Source: an uncultured Muribaculum sp. (GTDB lineage Bacteria > Bacteroidota > Bacteroidia > Bacteroidales > Muribaculaceae). Taken from it: 46,332 bases of DNA. Each line of letters starts with the position of its first letter. The first letter of the stretch is position 1. The DNA is taken from assembly GCA_910589555.1 (NCBI GenBank), contig CAJUTE010000018.1, forward strand, positions 1 to 46,332. The letters run 5' to 3'. The position numbers and the translations under genes were made by a program. Shown here piece after piece: positions 33,408 to 42,606 of the stretch. The notes under the pieces are model-generated. The model did no database searches. It was not told the DNA's origin and worked only from the letters and a program-made list of their open reading frames with translations.

Positions 33408-36383
33408 ATGAGGAAACTTATCATACTGCCTGTAGCCATGTTGACGGCATTGTCGGGCGTGTCGCAAATTAATTCGCCAAAGCCCGACGGAAGCTTGCTT
33501 AGAGGCGAACTGATGTTGCTTGACAAAACTTATTACGGAACTATTGACCAAATATCAAATGTCAGCCCGGGAGAGTTCTCCGGCACAGAACGTGAGCGTG
33601 CCGCGATAGCGCTTGCATCGGGATATATGCTTTCCGGAAATCTTCGTGAGGCAAGACGTCTGTTTGAGGAGTTTGTGGATCAATTCCCCATCTCTCCCGC
33701 CTGCATCACCGCCCGCATGGGTGTTGCCGACTGCGATTTCTATGAAGGGAATTACCGCAAGGCTCTTAAGGCTTATCGCGACATCAACAGCGGCTCGCTT
33801 AATCTGTCGGCGGCAGAGGATTACACTTACCGCACCTCATTCTGCCATCTTATGCTTGGCGATTTTGATGAGGCCGACTCCGGCTTTGAGTCGTTGACCT
33901 ATGTTCCGCGTTATCGTTCGGCGGCATTGTTTTACCAAGGTTACATAAGCTATGCCCAAGGCTCTTATGCCAAGGCTAAGAGATTTTTCAGTGAAGTCGA
34001 CGAGAGCTGTCCTCCCGGCAATATGGCTCCTTACTACCTTGCTCAGATAGCTTATATCGACGGTGACTACCGCAAGGCTCTGTCAATGTCGCGCGAGCAT
34101 ATCGATGACATAAAGGAGTATAGACCTGAGTTGAGGCGTATAGCCGGCGAGTCGCTATATAATCTCGGCGAGGAGCGTCAAGCCATAGACTACCTTAACC
34201 AATACATCTCGGAGACTTCCGATCCTCAGTTGTCGGCACTTTACATTCTTGGAGTAAGCTACTATAAAGAGGGCAATTATGCCAAGGCTATCGAGACTCT
34301 CGGAAAGGTCACCTCGTCCAACGACGCGATGGGGCAATCGGCTTACCTTTACATAGGGCAGAGCTACCTTAAGGAGGGTAATGCCAATGCGGCTCTTCTC
34401 GCTCTCGAAAAGGCTTATCGCATGGACTTTGACCGCAATGTGAGTGAGACCGCGTTTTTCAACTATGCGGTGGCGCGCAGCGAGGGGGGAAGAACGCCAT
34501 TTGGCAGCTCGGTAGACATGTTTGAATACTTCCTTAAAAAATATCCCAACTCGCGTTATGCTCCTGAGGTTCAGGAATATCTTGTCACCGGTTATATGAC
34601 CGACGACAACTATGAGAAAGCTCTCGCCTCGATTCAGAAGATACGCCGTCCGTCGGCAGGAATTTTGAAAGCCAAACAGAGGGTGCTCTACACTCTTGGC
34701 TCAAGGGACCTCGCTTCGGGGAAGGCTTCATTGGCTCTCGAACGCTTTAAAGAAGCTCGTTCAATACCGGGCGGCGATAAAACCATAGCTGCCGAAAGCA
34801 ATCTGTGGATAGGCGACTGCTATTACCGTCTTGGCAAATATGCCGAGGCGTCACGCGCATTGAATGACTACATCAAAGCGGCAGGCACTTCATCGCCCAA
34901 CAGGATCCTTGCCTATTATGATTTAGGCTACAGCCGGTTTGCGGAAAAGAAATACGATGCCGCACGCAAGGATTTCGAGCGAGTGACAGCTGCTCCCGGC
35001 AATATCGGGGAGGCGCTTGTAGCCGATGCCTACAACCGTATCGGCGACTGCTATTACTATATGTCGCAGTTCGGAAAGGCTGAACAGAGTTATGAGAAAT
35101 CCTATTCCCTGAATCCCGCCACAGGCGACTATGCCCTGTATCAGAAAGCTATGATGAAAGGGCTGGGAAGAGATTATAATGGAAAGATACGTCTTCTTGA
35201 TGAAATGACTGCCGCTTACCCTACATCAGGCTTGCTCCCGGCTGCGTTGCTTGAGAAGGCTGAAAGCTATGTGTCGCTTGGCAGAAGCGGCGATGCCGTC
35301 AATCTCTATCGTGAGCTGGTTAAGAAATATCCCACCACATCGCAGGGACGCAACGGTTACATCCAGCTCGCGGTGACCCTGCATGGACAGGGGAAGACCG
35401 GAGAGGCTATCGACACGTATAAAAAGGTCATCAGGACCTATCCCACGAGTGAGGAGGCGAGAGTGGCTTCTGACGACTTGAAACGCATACTTGCCGATGC
35501 CGGACGTTTGAACGAATATACATCGTTTATAGCCTCGGTTCCCAATGCTCCTAAATTTGAGATTTCGGAGATGGACGGACTCACATTCCAGGCTGCCGAG
35601 AAGGCATATCTGCTCGACAACACCAGCACCCGCCGCCTCAAAGACTACATATCGCAATATCCCGGCGGCAGGCATGAGGCTCAGGCGTTGAACTACTTGA
35701 GCGAAGCTTCGATGGCTGCCGGCAATGAAGCCGAAGCATTGAAATACTCTACTCGCATAGTCGAAAAATATCCTGACAGTGACGCGGTCGAGGATGCGCT
35801 TGCCGTGAAAGGAACAGTCGAATATAATTCAGGCAACGGAGAGAAGGCGCTGTCCACTTTCCGCCAGCTTGAGCAGCGCGCGTCGGTGACACGCAATATC
35901 GTGACGGCGCGTCTCGGCATCATGAGAGTGTCAAGCGACCTTGGTAAATATAAGGATGTGATAAATGCCGCCGACCGTCTGCTGGCTTCTGAATCGCTCC
36001 CCTCCTCAAGCCGCAGCGAGGTCATATATTCACGCGCTCTCGCTCTTTCCAAGACCGGACATGGTGCGGATGCCGCCAAGGAGTGGGAGTCACTTGCCAA
36101 GAATACCGACGATCTCTACGGAGCAAAATCGGCATACTATCTGGGGCAATACTACTTCGATGCCGGGCAGACTAAGAAGGCGCGCAGCGTGACCGAAAAA
36201 CTTATCGACTCAAATACACCCCACTCTTATTGGCTTGCCAGGGGCTACATATTGCTCAGCGACATTTACAAAAAGCAGGGCAATGATTTCGAAGCGCGTG
36301 AATACCTCAAGAGTCTTAAGGAGAATTATCCGGGCAAAGAGAGCGATATATTCATGATGATTGACAAGCGTCTTAATAAGTAA
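33408..36383 (+). CDS. large tetratricopeptide-repeat protein, exported
   Basis: 991 residues from ATG 33408 (MRKLIILPVAMLTALSGVSQ, a signal peptide). The longer frame to 33345 would start upstream of the promoter. Almost the whole protein is TPR-like repeats of about 34 residues, many with the pattern G..Y...Y..A...F (for example YYKEGNYAKAIETLGKV, CYYRLGKYAEASRALNDYI, CYYYMSQFGKAEQSYEKSY). Probably a periplasmic or outer-membrane-associated scaffold. The next gene, 12 bases on, is an outer-membrane barrel, so the two proteins may form a complex. No enzymatic domain was seen and the function is unknown. Confidence 0.85.
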   Translation: MRKLIILPVAMLTALSGVSQINSPKPDGSLLRGELMLLDKTYYGTIDQISNVSPGEFSGTERERAAIALASGYMLSGNLREARRLFEEFVDQFPISPACITARMGVADCDFYEGNYRKALKAYRDINSGSLNLSAAEDYTYRTSFCHLMLGDFDEADSGFESLTYVPRYRSAALFYQGYISYAQGSYAKAKRFFSEVDESCPPGNMAPYYLAQIAYIDGDYRKALSMSREHIDDIKEYRPELRRIAGESLYNLGEERQAIDYLNQYISETSDPQLSALYILGVSYYKEGNYAKAIETLGKVTSSNDAMGQSAYLYIGQSYLKEGNANAALLALEKAYRMDFDRNVSETAFFNYAVARSEGGRTPFGSSVDMFEYFLKKYPNSRYAPEVQEYLVTGYMTDDNYEKALASIQKIRRPSAGILKAKQRVLYTLGSRDLASGKASLALERFKEARSIPGGDKTIAAESNLWIGDCYYRLGKYAEASRALNDYIKAAGTSSPNRILAYYDLGYSRFAEKKYDAARKDFERVTAAPGNIGEALVADAYNRIGDCYYYMSQFGKAEQSYEKSYSLNPATGDYALYQKAMMKGLGRDYNGKIRLLDEMTAAYPTSGLLPAALLEKAESYVSLGRSGDAVNLYRELVKKYPTTSQGRNGYIQLAVTLHGQGKTGEAIDTYKKVIRTYPTSEEARVASDDLKRILADAGRLNEYTSFIASVPNAPKFEISEMDGLTFQAAEKAYLLDNTSTRRLKDYISQYPGGRHEAQALNYLSEASMAAGNEAEALKYSTRIVEKYPDSDAVEDALAVKGTVEYNSGNGEKALSTFRQLEQRASVTRNIVTARLGIMRVSSDLGKYKDVINAADRLLASESLPSSSRSEVIYSRALALSKTGHGADAAKEWESLAKNTDDLYGAKSAYYLGQYYFDAGQTKKARSVTEKLIDSNTPHSYWLARGYILLSDIYKKQGNDFEAREYLKSLKENYPGKESDIFMMIDKRLNK

Positions 36384-36395
36384 AAATTGAAAGTG

Positions 36396-38072
36396 ATGGA
36401 ATTTATCAAATATACTTTTGCAGCACTGGCGGCGTTTGTCGGCATGAGTGCCATGGCTCAGGATTTAACAAAAGAGATTACCGTAGAGAAGGATATCATA
36501 CCCATAGAGCGTGAAGCGTCGCGCATCGACCGGTTGCCGCAGCTTAGACTGCCTGCCGTGTCGATGAAAAAACTGTCATGGAGCGACCGTGCGGTGTCGG
36601 CTCCTGTGACGGCGTCGCTCGCCACCCTCGCTCCTGCATCCTATCTTTCAAGCATGGAGCGTCCCGAACACAAGGGATACGTTTATGCCGGATATTTCCC
36701 TGCTCTTCAAGCTGAAGTTTCGGCGGGCTATCGCTTTGTTGACAATGAAAATACCATTGCCGGCGCATGGCTTCAGTATGACGGCAGTCAGTACAAGCAA
36801 CGCAATATAGCCGACAATAAGCTTGATTACCGTGACCACACCGCTAAAATAGGGGTGGATGGGGCTCAGAAATTTGATTATGCCGGTACGCTGTCGGCTC
36901 GGCTGAACTATATGTTTTCATCATTCAATTACCCTACTGTTTATGAAAAAGGGTTCTCGCAGAATGTGAACAACGTGGATTTCGGCATGGCATGGCGGTC
37001 GGAACCGGGACGCTTTGAATACTATGCGGCTCTTGACTACGGCTATTTCAAATTCGGCAAACCTGATGTCGATTTCACCAAGGCGATGTCGGAAAATTAC
37101 GGCGACTTCTCTTTGGGCGGCAGATTTGCTCTTGGCGCGGCGACTCACATCGGCGCGGATGTCAATGTGGAGTTCGTCAACGATTCGGAAGCTGAGGCGT
37201 TCGGATTGAGATCCACTGCCGCCAATCTATGCGTCACGCCCTATTTCAAGGCTTCAGGCGCGAAATACAATGTCAAGATAGGTGTCAATGTGGGACACGC
37301 TTTCAATCGTGGCACCTCCACTTATGTGGCGCCTGATGTGAAACTGGAATGGATGCCCGCGTCGCAATTCACTGTGTATGTAGGTGCCGACGGTGGCGCC
37401 CGGCTCAACACGGCGGCGATGCTATTTGGCGAAAACCATCTGATAAACCCGTCGCAAAGTTATGAGACCACCCGTAAGAAAATCGGTGTCGACGGCGGCT
37501 TCCTGATCGGTCCGTTTGCCGGCGCGTCGATAAAGGCATGGGGTTCCTATGCCACCTTCTCGCGCCAGCTCATGCCGGAGCTTTGCGAGAATGACCGCGG
37601 TGAATATACCGGCGTGTACATGGCTTCTTATGACTTTAAAAGCATCAATTACGGCATCATGTTCAGCTATGAATATCGCGACATAGCAAAAGGATATGTC
37701 AGCTACGAGGGTGCCCCCCGTTCTTACGACGAAGGGTATGCTGCGTGGCGCGACCGTGCCAAGAGCGTGTTAGGCGCCGGAGTGTCAGTGTCGCCACTAA
37801 AGGCTCTCGACATAACTCTCGATTACCGCTTGCGCAGCGGGCGTGCCGTGTATATAGCGGGCGATCCGCTTGTGGGTCCTTTCGAGGGGGGATACACGGC
37901 TGTTAAGCTTGGCAATGTCAGCTCACTCGACCTTGGTGCCACCTATCGTTTCAATGACCGCTTCAATGTGTGGGCGCGTGGTGAGAATCTTCTCGGTTCT
38001 CGCTGGCAAGAGAATTTCCTGTTGCCCTGCAAAGGGGTTACCGGACTTGTGGGAATAGGCTATAAGTTCTGA
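36396..38072 (+). CDS. plug-less TonB-receptor-like outer-membrane beta-barrel protein
   Basis: 558 residues from ATG 36396 (MEFIKYTFAALAAFVGMSAMAQ, signal peptide); a TTG at 36387 is an alternative. After a short periplasmic segment (ITVEKDIIPIEREASRIDRL) the rest is alternating amphipathic strands rich in Tyr and Gly (GYVYAGYFPALQAEVSAGYR ... DYGYFKFGK ... SLDLGATYRF), ending GIGYKF with a terminal aromatic residue, as outer-membrane proteins do. No plug domain is seen, so it is not a standard TonB transporter. Its coupling to the large TPR gene suggests a two-part outer-membrane assembly of unknown cargo. Confidence 0.78.
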   Translation: MEFIKYTFAALAAFVGMSAMAQDLTKEITVEKDIIPIEREASRIDRLPQLRLPAVSMKKLSWSDRAVSAPVTASLATLAPASYLSSMERPEHKGYVYAGYFPALQAEVSAGYRFVDNENTIAGAWLQYDGSQYKQRNIADNKLDYRDHTAKIGVDGAQKFDYAGTLSARLNYMFSSFNYPTVYEKGFSQNVNNVDFGMAWRSEPGRFEYYAALDYGYFKFGKPDVDFTKAMSENYGDFSLGGRFALGAATHIGADVNVEFVNDSEAEAFGLRSTAANLCVTPYFKASGAKYNVKIGVNVGHAFNRGTSTYVAPDVKLEWMPASQFTVYVGADGGARLNTAAMLFGENHLINPSQSYETTRKKIGVDGGFLIGPFAGASIKAWGSYATFSRQLMPELCENDRGEYTGVYMASYDFKSINYGIMFSYEYRDIAKGYVSYEGAPRSYDEGYAAWRDRAKSVLGAGVSVSPLKALDITLDYRLRSGRAVYIAGDPLVGPFEGGYTAVKLGNVSSLDLGATYRFNDRFNVWARGENLLGSRWQENFLLPCKGVTGLVGIGYKF

Positions 38073-38129
38073 ACTCGTAGCCTTGCCCCTCCCGAAAATC
38101 AATTACCATAATTCAAGAAAACACTATTT

Positions 38130-40460
38130 ATGAAAATTGCCGGATTTATTATTGGATTTGCCTTGGCGGGAACTTTGACCGTTGCCGGTGTAAATCCTGT
38201 CATTCCCCGAGATGAGGCGATGGAGCGTCGCATCGATGAAATGCTTAAGAAGATGACGCTCGAGGAGAAAATTGGTCAGATGGCACAGCTGGAAGTTGTG
38301 ACATTGGGATGTGATTATACGGAAAAGAATCCCAATCTGAAGCTTTCCGGCGAACGCCTTGACGATGTTATCGGCACCCACAAGGTGGGCTCTATACTGA
38401 ATGTGCCCAAAATCGCACTCACCGCTCCGCAATGGTGTGAAGTGATTGAGCAGATACAGGATTATTCGATGAAAACCCTTCAGATACCATGTATCTACGG
38501 TCTTGACATGAATCATGGCGCGAGCTATGTGCTTGGCGCCACGCTGTTTCCGCAGAATATCAATATGGGCGCCACGTTCAATAGGGAGCTTGCGCGCCGC
38601 GGCGGCGAGATAACCGCTTATGAGACCCGTGCCAGCGACGTGCCCTGGACTTTCAATCCCACTGTCGACCTGAGCCGCGATCCGCGTTGGCCGCGAGTGT
38701 GGGAGAACTATGGCGAGGATGCCTTTCTTAACAGTGAGCTCGGCACCGCTACGGTGCTGGGAATGCAGGGCGATGATCCCAACCGCATTGACCGCTATCA
38801 CATAGCTGCCAACCTCAAGCATTTCATGGGCTACGGAGCGCCGGTGAGCGGACGTGACCGCACCCACTCGTCGATAGGCGAGCAGGAGATGCGCGAAAAG
38901 CATTTCGCTCCTTATCTTGCCGGTATCAAGAACGGCTACGCGCTGTCGATCATGGTCAACTCCACCACCAATAATGGCGTGCCGTTTCATGCCAATGCCA
39001 AGTATCTTACCACATGGCTTAAAGAACAGCTCAATTGGGACGGACTTATTGTGACCGACTGGTCGGACATAAACAATCTGTATACCCGCGAGGGTGTCGC
39101 CGCCAACAAGAAGGAGGCGATCAAGATGGCGATAAACGCCGGCATCGACATGGCGATGGAGCCTTATAAAACCGATTACTGCACGTTGATGAAGGAGTTG
39201 GTGGATGAAGGAGAGATCCCCATGAGCCGCATTGACGATGCGTGTGCCCGCGTGCTCCGCATGAAGATGCGTCTGGGGCTGTTTGAAACGCCTAACACCA
39301 ACTATGCCGATTATCCGCTGTTCGCGTCCAAAGAGTTTGCCGATGCATCGCTTGATGCTGCCGAGCAGTCGATGGTGCTGTTGAAGAATGAAGGTGGCAT
39401 ACTGCCCTTGCGCAAGGGAACACGCATTCTCCTCACCGGCCCTAACGCCAATTCGATGCGAACCCTCAATGGCGGATGGACCTACACATGGCAGGGGCAT
39501 CTTACCGACCGCCTCGGTGCTCAATACAACACTATCTACGAGTCGCTTTGCAATAAGTTTGGCTCAGAAAACATCAACTATGAGCCTGCGGTCACTTATT
39601 TATCTACGGGCGACTGGCAGTTTGACTCAATCGTTGGCATTGACAGTGCGGTTGCCGCCGCTGCCGATGTCGATGTGATCGTCGCTTGTGTGGGCGAGAA
39701 CAGTTATTGCGAGACTCCGGGTAATATAAATGACCTTGCCCTTTCGCCAAATCAGATCAAGCTCGTGAAAGAGCTTGAAGCCACCGGTAAGCCGGTGGTG
39801 CTCATTCTTAACGAGGGGCGTCCGCGCATCATCAATGGAATTGTGGATGGTGCCAAGGCGATTGTCGATATCATGCTGCCTTCCAATTACGGAGGCGACG
39901 CTCTTGCCAATCTTCTTGCCGGTGACGCAAATTTCAGCGGCAAGCTGCCGTTCACCTATCCCAAGCATAGCGCCTCGCTCAAGACTTACGACTACAAGAA
40001 AGGCGAGAGTGCCAAGACCATGTCGGGAGCCTATAATTACAATGCTGTCGTGGATGTGCAGTGGATTTTCGGATATGGCTTGAGCTACACCACATTTGAA
40101 TACTCCAATCTGCGTGTCGACAAGACTGAATTCAAGTCGGGCGATATGCTCAACTTTGAGGTCGATGTCACCAATACCGGCAAGGTGGAGGGCATGGAGA
40201 GCGTGCTCCTGTTCTCGTCTGATCTGGTAGCGACCACATCGCCTGATATACGTCGCCTGCGTCAGTTTGACAAGATTTCGCTTAAGCCGGGAGAGACCCG
40301 CACTGTCAAGCTCACGGTTGCTGCCGATGATCTCGCTTATGTGGGATATGATGAAAAATGGATTCTTGAAAAAGGCGATTTTATAATCCAAGTGGGGGAT
40401 AAAACTGTTGGAATTACTGCGACAGAAACTAAAAAGTGGGACACCCCCAATCGTGAATAA
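38130..40460 (+). CDS. bglX-like: glycoside hydrolase family 3 beta-glucosidase-type enzyme
   Basis: Secreted or periplasmic exo-glycosidase of 776 residues. N-terminal signal-like segment (MKIAGFIIGFALAGTLTVAG), GH3 barrel with GLDMNHGASYVLGATLFPQN, FNPTVDLSRDPRWPRVWENYGEDAFL and KHFMGYG, and the nucleophile Asp310 in GLIVTDWSDI. Then comes the alpha/beta sandwich (EQSMVLLKNEGGILPL) and a C-terminal fibronectin-III-like domain (GYGLSYTTFEYSNL to the end). The architecture is that of BglX. It lies 57 bases after the barrel gene and 38 bases before glgB, so it could supply glucose for glycogen. Substrate specificity (beta-glucan, cellobiose or xyloside) is not resolved. Confidence 0.92.
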   Translation: MKIAGFIIGFALAGTLTVAGVNPVIPRDEAMERRIDEMLKKMTLEEKIGQMAQLEVVTLGCDYTEKNPNLKLSGERLDDVIGTHKVGSILNVPKIALTAPQWCEVIEQIQDYSMKTLQIPCIYGLDMNHGASYVLGATLFPQNINMGATFNRELARRGGEITAYETRASDVPWTFNPTVDLSRDPRWPRVWENYGEDAFLNSELGTATVLGMQGDDPNRIDRYHIAANLKHFMGYGAPVSGRDRTHSSIGEQEMREKHFAPYLAGIKNGYALSIMVNSTTNNGVPFHANAKYLTTWLKEQLNWDGLIVTDWSDINNLYTREGVAANKKEAIKMAINAGIDMAMEPYKTDYCTLMKELVDEGEIPMSRIDDACARVLRMKMRLGLFETPNTNYADYPLFASKEFADASLDAAEQSMVLLKNEGGILPLRKGTRILLTGPNANSMRTLNGGWTYTWQGHLTDRLGAQYNTIYESLCNKFGSENINYEPAVTYLSTGDWQFDSIVGIDSAVAAAADVDVIVACVGENSYCETPGNINDLALSPNQIKLVKELEATGKPVVLILNEGRPRIINGIVDGAKAIVDIMLPSNYGGDALANLLAGDANFSGKLPFTYPKHSASLKTYDYKKGESAKTMSGAYNYNAVVDVQWIFGYGLSYTTFEYSNLRVDKTEFKSGDMLNFEVDVTNTGKVEGMESVLLFSSDLVATTSPDIRRLRQFDKISLKPGETRTVKLTVAADDLAYVGYDEKWILEKGDFIIQVGDKTVGITATETKKWDTPNRE

Positions 40461-40498
40461 TTAAAGAAGTAACTTACTTAACACAAAAAAACATAACT

Positions 40499-42511
40499 AT
40501 GGCAACACTATCCATTATCAAGAACGACCCGTGGCTCGAACCATACGCCGACGCTATCGAGGGACGACATCGTGATGCAGTCAACAAAGAGAAAGAATTG
40601 ACTGCCGCCGACGGTTCGTTGAAGGCATTTGCCAATGCCTATAATTATTTCGGACTTCACCGCACCGACTCGGGATGGGTGTTCCGCGAGTGGGCTCCAA
40701 ACGCCACAGGCATCACCCTTGTGGGTGATTTCTCGAAGTGGAAAGAATATCGGAAATATGCCCTGAAACCGGTGGGCAACGGTGTGTGGGAAATAAAGCT
40801 CAAGCCCGATGCCATCCATCACGGCGATCTATATAAGATGATTGTGAGTTGGGAAGGGGGTGCCGGTATGCGCATTCCGGCATACGCTACACGTGTGGTG
40901 CAGGATGAGGAAACCAAGATATTCTCTGCTCAGGTGTGGGCTCCGGAAACTCCATATAAATGGAAAGTGAAACGCTTTGTACCCGATACCAAGCCTCTGC
41001 TCATCTACGAATGCCACATTGGCATGGCGCAGGAGCGTGAGGGTGTGGGCACCTACACCGAGTTCAAGGATAAGGTGCTTCCCCGCATTAAAGCCGACGG
41101 ATACAACACCATACAGATTATGGCTATCCAGGAACATCCTTACTATGGATCATTCGGCTATCATGTGTCGAGCTTCTATGCGGCGTCGAGCCGTTTCGGA
41201 ACTCCCGAGGAGCTTAAGGCGCTGATTGATGCCGCTCATGAGATGGGCATAGCCGTGATCATGGACATCGTTCATTCCCATGCCGTTAAAAATGAGGTGG
41301 AAGGTCTCGGACGCCTTGACGGAAGCTACAATCAGTATTTCTATGGCGACGGTCGTCGTGAGCATCCTGCATGGGATTCGCTCTGTTTTGACTATGGAAA
41401 GAATGAAGTGATACATTTCCTCCTGTCCAACTGCAAATTCTGGCTCGATGAGTACAAGTTTGATGGATTTCGTTTCGACGGTGTGACATCGATGCTCTAT
41501 TATAACCACGGGCTCGGGCAGGCATTCGGCTCCTATGGCGACTACTACAACGGTGGTCAGGACACCAATGCCATCACTTATCTCACCCTTGCCAACAAAC
41601 TCATCCATGAGGTGAACCGCAAGGCTATCACCATTGCCGAGGAGATGAGCGGTATGCCGGGACTTGCTGCGCCGTTCAAGGCAGGCGGCATCGGGTTTGA
41701 CTACCGCATGGCTATGGGTGTGCCCGACTACTGGATCAAGATGCTGAAAGAGAAAAAGGATGAGGACTGGCACCCGACTTCAATATATTGGGAACTTACC
41801 AACCGCCGTGCCGATGAAAAGACCATAAGCTATGTGGAAAGTCATGACCAGGCGTTGGTGGGCGACAAGACTGTTATATTCCGGTTGATCGACGACCAGA
41901 TGTACTGGCACATGATGAAAGGCGATGACAATGCCGCTGTCAACCGTGGCATAGCCATGCACAAGATGATACGCCTTGTCACTCTCGCCACTATCAACGG
42001 CGGATACCTCAACTTCATGGGCAATGAGTTCGGACATCCCGAGTGGATTGACTTCCCGCGAGAAGGCAATGGCTGGAGCTACAAGTACGCGCGTCGCCAG
42101 TGGGATCTCGTCGACCGCAAGGAGCTGCGCTATTGCGAGCTTAACGCGTTTGACAATGCCATGATCGAGCTGGTGAGCGACGTGTACGACTTTCAGGCGC
42201 TCCCTGTGGTGAAGCTCTGGGACAAGGATTCCGACCAGGTGCTTGCCTTCATGCGCGGCGACTTGATATTTGTGTTCAACTGGGCACCCTTTGAGAGCTA
42301 TCAGGACTACGGATTTCTCGCTCCGGCAGGAGAATATGAGGTGGTATTGTCGAGCGACGATCCCGAGTTCGGCGGCTTCGGCAACATCGACGACTCCGTC
42401 CACCACTTCACCACTCCCGATCCTCTCTACGATGACCAAGGCAAAGGCTGGCTGAAGCTCTACCTCCCCGCCCGCACCTGCCAAGTGCTCCGCTACGTCC
42501 GCAAAAAATAA
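40499..42511 (+). CDS. glgB: 1,4-alpha-glucan branching enzyme (GH13, eukaryote-like type)
   Basis: Makes alpha-1,6 branches in glycogen. It has 670 residues. N-terminal CBM48 (VFREWAPNATGITLVGDFSKW, about 61-81), then the GH13 barrel: EHPYYGSFGYHVSSFYAASS, DIVHSHAV (255-262), nucleophile Asp327 in DGFRFDGVTSMLY, acid/base Glu in TIAEEMSGMPG (about 381-382) and Asp449 in VESHDQALVGDK; then the C-terminal all-beta domain. YNHG after the nucleophile and the short N-terminus mark the GH13_8 type found in eukaryotes and Bacteroidetes. The last 14 codons and stop are repeated, with synonymous changes only, at 46099-46143. Confidence 0.95.
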   Translation: MATLSIIKNDPWLEPYADAIEGRHRDAVNKEKELTAADGSLKAFANAYNYFGLHRTDSGWVFREWAPNATGITLVGDFSKWKEYRKYALKPVGNGVWEIKLKPDAIHHGDLYKMIVSWEGGAGMRIPAYATRVVQDEETKIFSAQVWAPETPYKWKVKRFVPDTKPLLIYECHIGMAQEREGVGTYTEFKDKVLPRIKADGYNTIQIMAIQEHPYYGSFGYHVSSFYAASSRFGTPEELKALIDAAHEMGIAVIMDIVHSHAVKNEVEGLGRLDGSYNQYFYGDGRREHPAWDSLCFDYGKNEVIHFLLSNCKFWLDEYKFDGFRFDGVTSMLYYNHGLGQAFGSYGDYYNGGQDTNAITYLTLANKLIHEVNRKAITIAEEMSGMPGLAAPFKAGGIGFDYRMAMGVPDYWIKMLKEKKDEDWHPTSIYWELTNRRADEKTISYVESHDQALVGDKTVIFRLIDDQMYWHMMKGDDNAAVNRGIAMHKMIRLVTLATINGGYLNFMGNEFGHPEWIDFPREGNGWSYKYARRQWDLVDRKELRYCELNAFDNAMIELVSDVYDFQALPVVKLWDKDSDQVLAFMRGDLIFVFNWAPFESYQDYGFLAPAGEYEVVLSSDDPEFGGFGNIDDSVHHFTTPDPLYDDQGKGWLKLYLPARTCQVLRYVRKK

Positions 42512-42512
42512 T
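42468..42512 (+). repeat. 45-bp direct repeat, left copy (3' end of glgB)
   Basis: Matches 46099-46143 at 43 of 45 positions. The two differences (42484 A versus 46115 G; 42508 A versus 46139 G) are third-codon positions, CAA/CAG (Gln) and AAA/AAG (Lys). Both copies end with RKK and a TAA stop. The copies are 3,631 bases apart. Confidence 0.9.
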
Positions 42513-42536
42513 TCGGCACAGTATAAAGTATAAAAC

Positions 42537-42570
42537 CGACACGCCTGCCACATCCGTGGCAGGCGTGTCG
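42537..42570. terminator. strong bidirectional terminator between glgB and the BspA-like gene
   Basis: Perfect 15-bp inverted repeat (42537-42551 with 42556-42570) closed by an ATCC tetraloop. On the minus strand it is followed by GGTTTTATA, so it best serves the minus-strand gene ending at 42607; on the plus strand the tail is TTCATT. Confidence 0.85.
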
Positions 42571-42606
42571 TTCATTAAGATGTGGTTATTTCTTTTCGAT
42601 GAGGGG

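Noticed and set aside
38124..39524. 466-codon frame on the minus strand
   Set aside because: Exactly antisense to the conserved GH3 catalytic barrel. The long opening is a mirror of the codon bias of the real gene, with no recognisable domains.
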